DNA of 64,000 nucleotides from Gyrodactylus bullatarudis (taxonomy: Eukaryota > Platyhelminthes > Monogenea > Gyrodactylidea > Gyrodactylidae): NCBI GenBank assembly GCA_012064415.1, contig SSNU01000015.1, positions 244,185-308,184 on the forward strand, in the 5' to 3' direction. Below, piece by piece: positions 49,601 to 57,900 of this stretch. The position numbers were made by a program, and so were the translations under genes. Position 1 is the stretch's first letter. Every line of letters begins with the position of its first letter. The notes beneath the pieces are model-generated. The model did no database searches. It was not told the DNA's origin and saw nothing but the letters and a program-made list of their open reading frames with translations.

Positions 49601-51287
49601 TCTTCTCTTATATATTATACATTTCTTGAATTATACACATGAATAAATACATTAAAATAGTAGTATTAGTGTAAAATAGATATATATAGTGAGTGAGTGT
49701 TTATTATTAGTCTTGGACCGTCCACAAAATAATGTTATGATATTGATTGAAAATTGGATTTATGTACCAAAGAAATACCATACAACATACTACTGTATAA
49801 TATACAGACAAGTAAGAGAGCATGTAATCATAAATAATAATTAAATAAATTTATTCTTTGCTCTTGTTCTATAAAATTATTAATTTTCATTTAGTAAATT
49901 GTCACTTGGCAATGTCTGTTAGCAAGCCAGAGAGAGAGAGTGTGTCTAATTCTTTGGAGACAAGACTTGAGCGTGTAGACTTAAAAGTTCTCATTATTAT
50001 TAAATAAAATGCAAAAAATCTTTTTCTGTAAACAATCTCTCCTATAGAACAAAAGGAGAACAAGATGAGTGTTGAAACTACTCGTGGTAAAATAGTCTAC
50101 AGACTGTAACGAAGATGAAGCAAGACTCGTCTCATGTGATAAATAGTGTTACTTATTAGTCTGATATAAAGAGCGAGAAAAACTCTCTTCAGTCATGTAG
50201 AGAGAAAAAAGTGTAGACCCAAATGATAAAAGAAAACTAAGAATAAGAAGAGAAAGAAGACCAGATTTTTCACTAGAAATCGATAATTTCAAGTAACCTC
50301 TCTGTCCAATTTTGCTTTTAACCTTAAATTTAAAATACTTTTTTATTGCTATACTTATTAGAGGAAAGATTGCTAGTGAAGGCGAGCACGAGCATTCAAA
50401 GGGGAAAGGAATTGGGATTATTTTCGAATTTATGCTTTTTTGAGTAAAATTTCAAAAATTACGCAGTTGAGTGTGCACTTTCTCTTACGAGAAAATAACT
50501 CTCGGATTATGCGTGTAATTTCAGTCATAAATTGTGGCAGATTATCACGTGATTTAAAAACACACTACCCCTTTTTTCTCTCAATCTATCTGTGAGTGTG
50601 TGCGTTAATTAAGGGTGTGTCAAGGGGAGAGGGGTAAAGGAAAGTAGTTATTTACTTTGATGTCTGATTTAGTTTACATTTAAAAAATAATGCTTAGACT
50701 TGATTACCTATGAATGCCTTTGTAAGAGTAAAACAAGAGAAAATCGACAAAAAAATGATCCGAATATAACTATTGAAAGGACTCACTTATATCGGAATTA
50801 TCATCATTGCTAGTGAAACGAATGGGTTTTGCTCGATGAAGAGTTTTCTCTTCATCACTTTTTAAGCTTAATTTCTGAGGTGATTCATTATAATTTCTGA
50901 TGTTATCTGTAGTATTCTCATGGTTATTTGAGGAAGGCTTATGATTATATTTATTCAATAGTAACCGTGGAGTACTGGAACTTCTAGGCTCATTTGGCTT
51001 CAAAACGATTTGATAATTTGATAAAACAGTGTTTTTGGGAGAACTCAAATTTTTATTTTCCAGAGAATTAGAAGAGTTTTTATAAGAAGGAATGTCCGCT
51101 TTTTTAATGGATTGAAATCCGTTCACATTTCTAGTTGACAATCGTGAATATGCTGAAGAATTGTAGAACTCCTTTCTTCGAAAATCTATAAAACAAATAT
51201 GATGTGAAAATTATTTATTTTTAATTACATACACTTACTCTGTGCATTAGATTTTCCATCATCAGAGATTTGAGGGATATTCTGCAT
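28612..51287 (-). CDS. Phactr-like PP1 regulator with conserved C terminus and no visible RPEL motifs
   Basis: Eight exons: 51239-51287, 50787-51185, 39126-39362, 35535-35739, 33877-34207, 32900-33170, 28942-29548 and 28612-28627. All joins keep phase, giving about 704 residues from the ATG at 51285-51287. The last 65 residues match the Phactr family end: TIRFNEFIEVIDADDYDR, EKPWIKLTLEDKALI, ELNEYKSNEMQVHEDS, then TRFHRN and stop from a 16-nt terminal exon. In Phactrs this segment binds PP1 through an RVxF-like site (here TIRF) and following contacts. The rest is low-complexity Ser/Asn/Pro-rich sequence. No RPxxxEL actin-binding repeat is seen. Uncertain points: the 28942-29548 acceptor (chosen to restore phase), the donor of the 32900 exon (an alternative near 32793 keeps frame), and whether further 5' exons exist. 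Introns reach 11.4 kb and are full of repeats. Confidence 0.72.
29745..30030 (+). pseudogene. LINE RT remnant in a Phactr intron
   Basis: The plus-strand frame reads SKFEYVFANIILGISDN, a stop, then KIEQIQNRLLRSYFGI. This parallels the EYGSAIF...ERIQYIMICSCLGP block of the 23400-24206 copy. It is short, decayed and antisense to the host gene. Confidence 0.55.
30812..30853 (-). ncRNA. Hammerhead-ribozyme-like motif, degenerate copy 1
   Basis: Minus strand: ACACTG, CTAATGA (consensus CTGATGA, one change), spacer, GAAA, palindromic ATACGTAT, T, then CAGTGT. The two ends form a perfect 6-bp stem I. The changed core G would likely stop cleavage. It sits beside the Penelope-like fragment 30939-31314. 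Confidence 0.4.
30855..31475. mobile_element. Penelope-like element piece bounded by inverted repeats
   Basis: The segment 30855-30935 (ends near AGTAAGAAGCAAATT) reappears inverted at 31393-31475. The two copies bracket the GIY-YIG coding fragment 30939-31314. Penelope-like elements commonly carry inverted or complex terminal repeats, so this fits a truncated insertion rather than a separate MITE. Confidence 0.6.
30939..31314 (+). pseudogene. Penelope-like element C-terminal GIY-YIG endonuclease fragment, still open
   Basis: About 124 codons are uninterrupted to the stop: FKTQRLFSLIHKDQLKPEEN, LLIYKFQCDCGSTYLGRTIRKL, EHLSKNTSVHKHL, and an end at SLILPWPM. The GIY-YIG core (IYKFxC...YLGRT...LxxRxxEH) is what distinguishes Penelope-like retroelements from LINEs. 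The upstream RT is missing. A near-homologue on the other strand lies at 56906-57222. Confidence 0.8.
31711..31752 (-). ncRNA. Hammerhead-ribozyme-like motif with intact core, copy 2
   Basis: Minus strand, in order: ACCA, CTGATGA, TCCTTTGA, GAAA, then palindrome ATGCGCAT, T and TGGT. CUGAUGA and GAAA are consensus. TC/GA closes a minimal stem II over CTTT. ACCA/TGGT forms stem I, with a further G-U pair. The palindrome could form a short or dimeric stem III, as in Penelope-associated hammerheads. Confidence 0.5.
31855..32600. mobile_element. Cluster of Penelope-like 3'-end fragments
   Basis: 31860-31960 is a minus-strand copy of the end of the element (CCATGGCCTATGTGAGCTTTTTCACC). 32050-32215 and 32222-32500 are plus-strand scraps; the last reads REKFYI, CIQKNYTHNLELPWPN and stop, parallel to the CVQKNHTYSLILPWPM end at 31314. 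All are truncated. A similar 3'-end scrap is at 46990-47040. Confidence 0.6.
33588..33860. repeat. Diverged copy of MITE family C
   Basis: Starts AACCCTCAAAGTCCCCCTGGG and shares TTACCGCCCATTCGATAGGA, TTGAAAACCTATTTCCCAGG and AATCATACCTGCAGAATTC with the better copies at 35867-36350 and 60470-60959. It ends abruptly next to a Phactr exon. Confidence 0.65.
35867..36352. repeat. MITE family C copy, nearly identical to 60470-60959
   Basis: About 480 bp match the copy at 60470-60959 almost throughout, including CACCCATTCGATAGGAAATT and AATATGCAATCGCCTGAACT. The left end is ACCCTTAAGTACCACAGTGA and the right end is TCTCTGGGACTTTAAGACTT, a slightly decayed terminal inverted repeat. It lies in a Phactr intron. 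Confidence 0.8.
36985..37062. repeat. Hairpin MITE family A, one arm
   Basis: Contains CTACAGATAGACCAATACAA and ATAGTCAGGTAGCAAGCC, matching the right half of the zw10-intron element at 4081-4160. The other arm is missing. Confidence 0.6.
37078..37403. repeat. Diverged, internally deleted member of MITE family C
   Basis: Left end AACCCTTTAAGCCCCGATAT and right end TCTCTGGGTCTTTAAGGCTA keep the family's inverted ends. The interior differs and is shorter than in the 490-bp copy. Confidence 0.5.
40806..40857 (-). ncRNA. Hammerhead-like motif of a second Penelope family, copy 3
   Basis: Minus strand: GTACCA, CTGAAGA, a 24-25-nt hairpin (GGCG...GUGA...UCAC...CGUC pairs), GAAA, palindrome ACGT, TT and TGG. 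ACCA/TGG can form stem I. The core reads CUGAAGA rather than CUGAUGA. The same motif is inverted at 41272-41325. Confidence 0.4.
41272..41325 (+). ncRNA. Hammerhead-like motif of a second Penelope family, copy 4
   Basis: Plus-strand counterpart of 40806-40857. It has the same CTGAAGA...GAAA core and AAACGTTT palindrome. The stem II hairpin is retained, with one base change in the loop between the copies (ACAGTCACC versus ACAATCACC). Confidence 0.4.
45238..45620. repeat. Foldback repeat family B, short palindromic copy
   Basis: The left part (AATATGAAGTTGGGAATCTA ... TTTGAAGAAAAAAATTATTT) is repeated inverted to the right (CTTCAACTGGTAAAAGTGGA ... GATGAAAAAATCGAGATTTC). It shares both arms with 45962-46653. 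Open frames here on both strands follow from the palindrome. Confidence 0.7.
45962..46653. repeat. Foldback repeat family B, full palindromic copy (about 690 bp)
   Basis: Left arm 45962-46225 and right arm about 46400-46653 are inverted copies. The outer ends are AAGCTAGTTTATATGAAGTT and AACTTCATATCAACCAACTT. Inner landmarks such as GATCAAAAGGGGTTTTTCAG versus CCTCTTTTGATCAACC are also inverted. The central part is unique. It looks like a MITE or foldback element; no coding capacity. Confidence 0.75.
47378..47410. repeat. Hairpin MITE family A, short fragment
   Basis: CTACAGATAGACTAATATAA followed by CATAGTCAGGTAGCAAGG matches the right arm of the family A element, with a small internal deletion. 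Confidence 0.5.
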
Positions 51288-51423
51288 AACACATTGGAAT
51301 ATGATTAACCACACTGAATAATTATATTTTTATCGAATGACTCAAACAAAAGCCTCTATTACCAAATTTAAAAGACTTTAAAATGAGCTAGAGAGGGAGT
51401 TTTAAGTTTAAATAGAATCTTAT

Positions 51424-51900
51424 TTAAAAATTTAATAATAAATTATATATATATACTAGATTTTTATTTGAAATAATTAATAAGCATATTATGATTATCT
51501 GGTACAAATGATAATAAATATGAACAGATATAGGCAACTTTTTTATCTCTAAAGTTAGAGAAGTTAATCTGAAATCTCGTACGAAGGGGTAGAAGAACAT
51601 TGAGCAGTATGGAGTATCCTCTTCTTGAAAGCAAGTTGTAATGACCATTCGGTTGAGGAGCGTATTTAGAGTACAGGAAAGCTGAGGCAGAGATGCGTCT
51701 AAGCCAGAGAGGATAAACTTTTGCATGATCAAGTAAGTCTTTATAAGGTAGAGGACCAAAGCATGATCTGAGGTAGATGAATTGAATGCGTTCCAACTTT
51801 TTTGATGTTCCGACAGGGATATCACAAAGAATTCCTGATCCATAATCAAGATAAGGGAGTATTAATGCTTTAAAACGTGGGATACCAACTATTACCAACT
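51424..51900 (-). pseudogene. LINE reverse-transcriptase 3' fragment (minus strand)
   Basis: The minus frame 51464-51898 reads ALILPYLDYGSGILCD, KLERIQFIYLRSCFGPLPY, VYPLWLRRISASAFLYSKYA and LLNVLLPLRTRF. This has the same order of blocks as the 23400-24206 fragment (HEYGSAIF, ALERIQYI, LLWLRR) and as 61130-61330. It is 5'-truncated without a full RT core. It lies between the Phactr first exon and CFAP20. Confidence 0.75.
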
Positions 51901-52347
51901 ACTATTTTTTCAATTAGGATCCCCTATTTAGGTTCAATTTATAGTGAAAATTGTATACCTCAAGGAGGTCATTTGTCATTGACTTCATATTTAATGTTTT
52001 GAAAATATTTTCAACTTTTTCATCAATGAATAAATTCTTTGGATTAATATGTATGTTTATTGTCATGACAACAGAATTAAAGTTTAATAATTTAACCCTC
52101 TTTAGAAGTTCCAAATTAGAACTCTTTTGCTTCAAATATGGGAAGAATCATACATGTTTGATACGGTCTTATAAATAAGTTGTATAAGTTGTTTGGCATG
52201 AAACATGTAGTTCTTAGAGTCTTTATGTTAAAGATTCATTGCATTAAGATTTTATTAGATTTTTTATTTAGCAAATCTTGAAAATTTAACATTTGTGAAA
52301 TAAAAACTAAATAATTTAAAAATAGAATTCAGAAGCTCAATTTTAGC

Positions 52348-52979
52348 CTATTTTTGTTGTGCTGGTGGTAAGTATAGCTTGAAGTCAGCTGGTAGCTCAT
52401 CTTCCGAGTATAACCGATCAGAAAAGTATATTCGTCTCAACCGGCAATTTGCATGAACTTGGACTCTTACAACTTCAACGTAATTTGTTCCATAAGCTCT
52501 TTTAGTGAAATCTGCAAGATTAAATTGGACTTGATTCCAGCCATCATCTAGTTTCATGGGCATTGTGCAAGTGAAATGTTTAACTCTTGTTGTAGTTTGA
52601 TAATTGCTAGCCCGAAATCTTCTGCGTATACCTTTGTCATCAAGAATTTGTACTTCAAATGTAAAATATTTTTTCAAGTTCTTTATAACCATTACAAGAA
52701 ATGGAAGTTTTATCGCAAGACTGTTTTGTGGTTCTATTGGACATGTTATAAAAGTGGTGCTTATAATCAAAAATAACTTTCATACCTGACATTGGAGCCC
52801 ATGATCTCAATAACCAGAGATTGGATATCTTCATCTGTTAGTCTTTTTATGTGACCATTCTTTGACTAAAAATTATAATTTTATAATTCACTCACAGTTT
52901 TATCCCATATACTTAGAGGTTTGCTACCAATTGAATACAAAATTGAAAGAAACCCAGATTGAAAACTATTTCTAAACAT
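52348..52979 (-). CDS. CFAP20: CFAP20 (cilia- and flagella-associated protein 20 / BUG22)
   Basis: Three exons, 52896-52979, 52786-52865 and 52348-52759, give 191 residues; human CFAP20 has 193. Almost every block is recognisable: [118 protein letters not shown], and an end at [16 protein letters not shown]20 is an axonemal inner-junction protein of motile cilia and centrioles, one of the most conserved ciliary proteins, which indicates a ciliated animal. The two introns are only 30 and 26 nt. The gene is divergent to the PKA regulatory subunit, with 24 bp between start codons. Confidence 0.96.
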
Positions 52980-53003
52980 TTAAATTACCACCGTTGTAAC
53001 TCT
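52980..53003. promoter_or_regulatory. 24-bp interval between divergent CFAP20 and PKA-RI start codons
   Basis: The two ATGs face away from each other with 24 bp between them. The promoters and 5' UTRs must overlap each other's transcribed or coding region, or one gene has an unseen 5' exon. No TATA-like element fits in the interval. Confidence 0.5.
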
Positions 53004-54472
53004 ATGCTTGTAAACAATATAAAGTTAGACAAATTTGGCGATATTACAAATATTTTGAAAAAGCGTCTAATGGACGATGATATTTTCCTTCAAGAAATTG
53101 AAGATTATGTAAAAAAGTTCAACATACAACAACTACTGAAAGACTGCATAGTTAATCTTTGTCTGTATAGACCAAGTGACCCTGTTTCCTTTTTAAGAGA
53201 TTATTTTTCAAAGCTCGATGTATGTTGATTTTGTTTTAATTTAAATCTTAAGCTTGAAAAGGTTCGAAAAATCTCAGATAACAATTCTAGTAATGTCTCT
53301 AAAATAAACAGTTCCCCTAAACTTGCTGATCCGTCATTAGAAAATCAAATTTTCCAAAAATCCAGTTTAGGTCAAATTTCAGACGTTATCTCGTCAATTG
53401 AAGCTAGTCCAGCTCCACTTAGTTTTAACAATTGCAATGTTGATGTTTCCCATGACGAAGATGATTTACGAAACAACATAACACAGAATTTATCTTCTGG
53501 CTTACAAAAGCGTCGATCGAGAAGAGGAGCCGTTAGTGGAGAAGTTTACACTGAAGAAGATGCTGCTACATACATTAAAAAGGTCGTCCCTAAAGACTAC
53601 AAAACAATGATATCATTGACTAAAGCTATTGCCAGAAATGTTTTATTCTCCCATCTAGATGAAAATGAACGTAGTGATATTTTTGACGCAATGTTTCCAC
53701 TTCATAGGAATATGGGAGATGTAATCATACAACAGGGAGACGAGGGTGACAACTTCTACATAATCGATCAGGGTCAAGTTGAGGTGAGTCACTTTGATGG
53801 TAAATTTACAATTTTAGAATAATTGGAATCTAAATTTTTTGATAGATTTTACATCTTTGCTTCTACTTTTCATAGATTTTTGTCAATGGTGAATATGTGA
53901 GCAGTATCGGAGAGGGAGGAAGCTTCGGAGAACTTGCATTGATCTATGGAACACCAAGAGCAGCAACAGTTAGAGCCAAGACAGAAGTTAAACTTTGGGG
54001 TATCGACAGGGATTCTTATCGAAGAATTCTCATGGGAAGTACGATTCGTAGAAGAAAGATCTACCAGGAATTCTTGTCAAGAGTTCCCATTCTTGATAAT
54101 CTTGATAAATGGGAACGGTTAACTGTTGCTGATGCTTTGGAGCCAGTTAGATTTGAAGATAATGACCTGGTCGTACAACAAGGTGACCAGGGAGAAGATT
54201 TTTTTATAATCACTGAAGGAATTGCTGCTGTTCTACAAAAACCAAATGAAAATGCTGAACCAGTTGAAGTGGGAAAGTTAGGTCCATCAGATTATTTTGG
54301 AGAAATAGCTCTATTACTTGACAGACCAAGAGCAGCAACTGTAGTCGCTCGAGGTTCTTTGAAATGTGTCAAGCTTGATCGTAAAAGATTTGAAAGAGTT
54401 ATGGGTCCATGTTCTGACATTCTGAAGAGGAATATTGCAAAGTACAATAGCTATATCAGTCTCACGGTCTAA
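53004..54472 (+). CDS. cAMP-dependent protein kinase type I regulatory subunit
   Basis: Three exons, 53004-53219, 53253-53783 and 53876-54472, give 447 residues (human RI-alpha 381). Residues about 20-70 are the dimerisation/docking domain ([32 protein letters not shown]). A Ser/Asn-rich linker of about 85 residues, longer than usual, leads to the inhibitory site RSRRGAVS (R162, R163, A165). Ala at the phospho-acceptor position marks a type I pseudosubstrate. Then come [15 protein letters not shown] and two cAMP-binding domains. Their phosphate-binding cassettes are [20 protein letters not shown] and [20 protein letters not shown], with intact Glu and Arg. The protein holds PKA catalytic subunits inactive until cAMP binds. 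The first ATG in frame after an upstream stop is not available, so the start is the first ATG before the docking domain. Intron 1 is 33 nt. An ortholog of PRKAR1A/B is clear; which paralogue is not. Confidence 0.95.
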
Positions 54473-54948
54473 AATTTTTATTCTTTCCTTAATTAATTTT
54501 CAATTATATATTAAAAAATTAAAAATGACAAAAGTTGGAATACTCTTGCTGGTATATGAATTTTCTCTTCTATTTTTATTTTTTTTGTACAATTTTTTGG
54601 GAATGGTTTCAATAACATCCTCAAAAATCTATTATATCAGTTTATACACGTTGAATTATATATATAAATAATACATTGACTATCCAGACAAATATACGAT
54701 TTATTCTCTATTTAATTAATTATCAACAGTCTCGACTTCATATTGGTGATTTATAGTTTTTTTGAGTAGAAAATCAATAGTCTATCTTGAAGTTTCTATC
54801 AGAAATTATGATTAACAATGCCAAAAAACTAATTAACTGAATTTCTAATAGATTTTCAAATGAAAGACCTAAAAATTAATGACAAACCAATGAGTCAAAT
54901 GGAAAATTTTCTTTGAATAGAAGCATAATTTGAATGAGCAAATGACAA
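54473..54948. other. Intergenic region between PKA-RI and RIOK1
   Basis: AT-rich, about 480 bp, holding the 3' UTR of the PKA subunit and the promoter region of the kinase gene on the same strand. The 78-codon frame at 54435-54671 overlaps the PKA 3' end and is not coding. Confidence 0.6.
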
Positions 54949-57900
54949 ATGTGTGAATTGGAAACTAGGAGAATTTCTAAAAACTTTCACCTCAATTTAG
55001 ATGAAAATAGGGATTCCCAAAATTATCTTCAGCGTTATAGCCAATATATTGAAAGAGCCGATTTTGGAAAGAAAACAGAATCTCGTCTTAAAGATAAAAG
55101 TCAACGAGCAACCACAGACCATGCTTTGGACACACGCACAATCTCCATTATATATAAGATGATGAGTCAGGGAGTATTTGACCAAATTAATGGATGTATT
55201 AGCACAGGAAAAGAAGCAAATGTATACCATGCTGTCTCTAATGAACATGGAGACTTAGCTCTCAAAGTAAAACTCAAATGATTTCTATTCTAGGTTTTCA
55301 TGACAAGCATTATGCCTTTCAAATCGAGAGACAAATATGTTTCGGGTGATTTTCGAATGCGTCATCATTATAACAAAAGTACCTCATGGAAGGTTGTTTT
55401 ACGATGGGTAGAGAAGGAATATAGAAACCTTGTTAGAATTAACAAATGTGGCCTAATCCCTTGTCCCAAACAATATAAATTAAAAGGAGTTATTCTACTC
55501 ATGTCTTTTATTGGCAAAGATGGTGTTCCCGCTCCCAAATTGAAGGAAATTGCAAACAGAGATTTCCTGGAAGCGAATCCTGAAGTTGACTTTGACAAAC
55601 TCTACCGCCAAATCATAATGGATATGAGAACTCTCTTTCAGATCTGTCGTCTAGTTCATGCTGATTTAAGTGAATATAATCTCCTTTATATGGATGAAAA
55701 AGTTTGGATGATTGACGTTTCTCAAGTAATTTTTTGACTCATTGAAACAATTAATTTTTGAAGAAATTTCTTTAAATGCTTATTATATTCTGTAGGCTGT
55801 GGAACATGAAGCTCCCAAAGCTCTAAATTTCCTCAGAACAGACTGTTTCAATATTAATGCATTCTTTCGAAAGAATGGTGTCTCTACCTTGACTCTTCGT
55901 GAGTTATTCGAATGGATTGTAGATCCCCTGCTACCAGAACCAGGTACAGAGGAATGTAATACGAAGCTCAATCAGTTATTAATAATGGCAAATGATCGTG
56001 GCCACAACGAGACCATTGAAAGAGAAGACTTGGCGTTTAAAGAGGTGAAAATTTATTAATACCATTTGACTATAGCATAATTTTGAGTTTCCTTCAATCT
56101 GAATTTTTTGGTTTTAATAGCGTTATTAATAATGTTAAAAATATCACAAAAAGTGAATAATAAGAAAATAGTAACGATGAAAATGATTCTTAGACCGATT
56201 CTACAGTTGTACCTCTATAAAAAATGTAACAAACCTATCCCTCTCCTAGGATATGAAATGGGACCCTTTCAGGAGAATAAAATACCAAATGCCGATTCTT
56301 TGCACATTGAAATTTGTAGTTGTATAAGAAGGATTGATTACTCATTAATATTTCCAGTTAATCGTTGAATAACTCAGTGTGATTATAGGGGAAAGAGTGA
56401 TGTAAGCTATAATTACAGTTGTTCCCCAATTGTGGGTGTAAATTAGGGGAGGGGGTATAGGTCAAAAGTGTGAAAAGACGATAAGGAGAAAAAATATTTT
56501 TAAAATCCAAAATCAAAACTGCCTAATGTTTGATAGTATTTTATGAGACAAGAAATGAACGAATCTAAAATTTTTATTAGATAGAAAGAACCAGCAGAAA
56601 ATTCTCTATCAAATGAATCAAACTTGACTGAATTTTATTTTTTTTGGAAAGTTTTACACTCATAAACCTACTTTATAGTAGCTATACATTATTTTACTCA
56701 ACTTAAAAGGGGCAGAGAGGAGAGGAATAGGTTTGTTACATTTTTTATAGAGGTACAACTGTATAATAATAAAAACTTTTATAAGGGTTATTACGAATAA
56801 GTAATTCACGTAGTTTTTCAAACACGTCCGAAAATCCACTTATATTCATAATTTAGAAAATTGAAAGAAGATATATTAAAACCAAATGTAAATTTCTTGA
56901 AGCATCATCAGTGGTAATTCAAATGATCCTCCGCTCGTGTAGATAATTTCCTAATAGTTCTACCTATATATGAGGCTCCACAATCACATTGGAATTTGTA
57001 AACTAATAGAGTTTTCTCCTCTGGCTTCAGTAAATCCTTATGAATCAAACTAAACAATCTCTGAGTTTTAAATACAATTTTCAATTGTATGTTATTATAA
57101 TGTTGATCTATGAGATCATTTAGCCTTCTTCTAATGTCATTATTGAATCCATCACCTTTGAAGTTGAGCTTCATAAAAATAGTTATTTTCGCCAATTTTT
57201 TTTTCTGTTTCGACAACCTCATTTCTATCCATAGATATGTTGTGCCTAAAGTGTAACGAATGATGAAAATGTAATTAATTACACTTTCAACGTTGAAATT
57301 GTAACGAAAATATTTTTCCTCTCTGGCCCTTTTCGGTATATGCCTGTTAGCATATACGGTCTATGCTTATGCAATATAATAGTGACTTGCCTAAAGTGTA
57401 ACGAAAACATTTGACCCCTCTGTCCCTTTTTGATGGGGCTTGTAATCGTATTTTTGTCTTTTTTAAAATTAAGATAGTAAATTCAAAATTTCAAAATGTA
57501 ATTTAATCTTGATTTTCTTATTAAGTAAAATTATTGGCTTCTCGTAATCGTACATAACTATATGTAATACAAGGATCGCATTAATTACACTTTCATCATT
57601 CGTTACACTTTAGGCACAACAGATACATTCATGAATTTGTCAACAAATTTACCGGGATAACCATTTTTCTTCAGACTTAACTTCACGTTCTCTATTTCGT
57701 TAGACCATTCCTCAGGGCTTGCTATCTTCCTTATCCTCTTACTTACCAATTACTAAGTCAACTTTATGAGAAATAGCACTGAAACTGGCATAATGTAGAT
57801 ACTTCCCGGTGTCAGTCTTCTTCTTATAAATATTTCTCAGAATTGATCCATCTTCTCTTCTAGTCAATTTGACATAAAAAACTCAAGATACCATTAGATT

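Larger units (their letters stand above)
39363..50786. other. 11.4-kb intron of the Phactr-like gene
   Basis: Spans the join NSDIS|DLILPSD. It holds Penelope pieces (40640-41450), two family B palindromes (45238-45620, 45962-46653) and simple repeats (GA-rich near 42010, AAT-rich near 42080, GA-rich near 49930). Short open frames at 42293, 43702/43779 and 48825 have no recognisable domain and are left out. No other gene is supported. Confidence 0.65.

Noticed and set aside
56108..56368. 86-codon frame after RIOK1 exon 3
   Set aside because: Starts inside the intron and has no similarity to the expected RIOK1 continuation, which is found at 59656.
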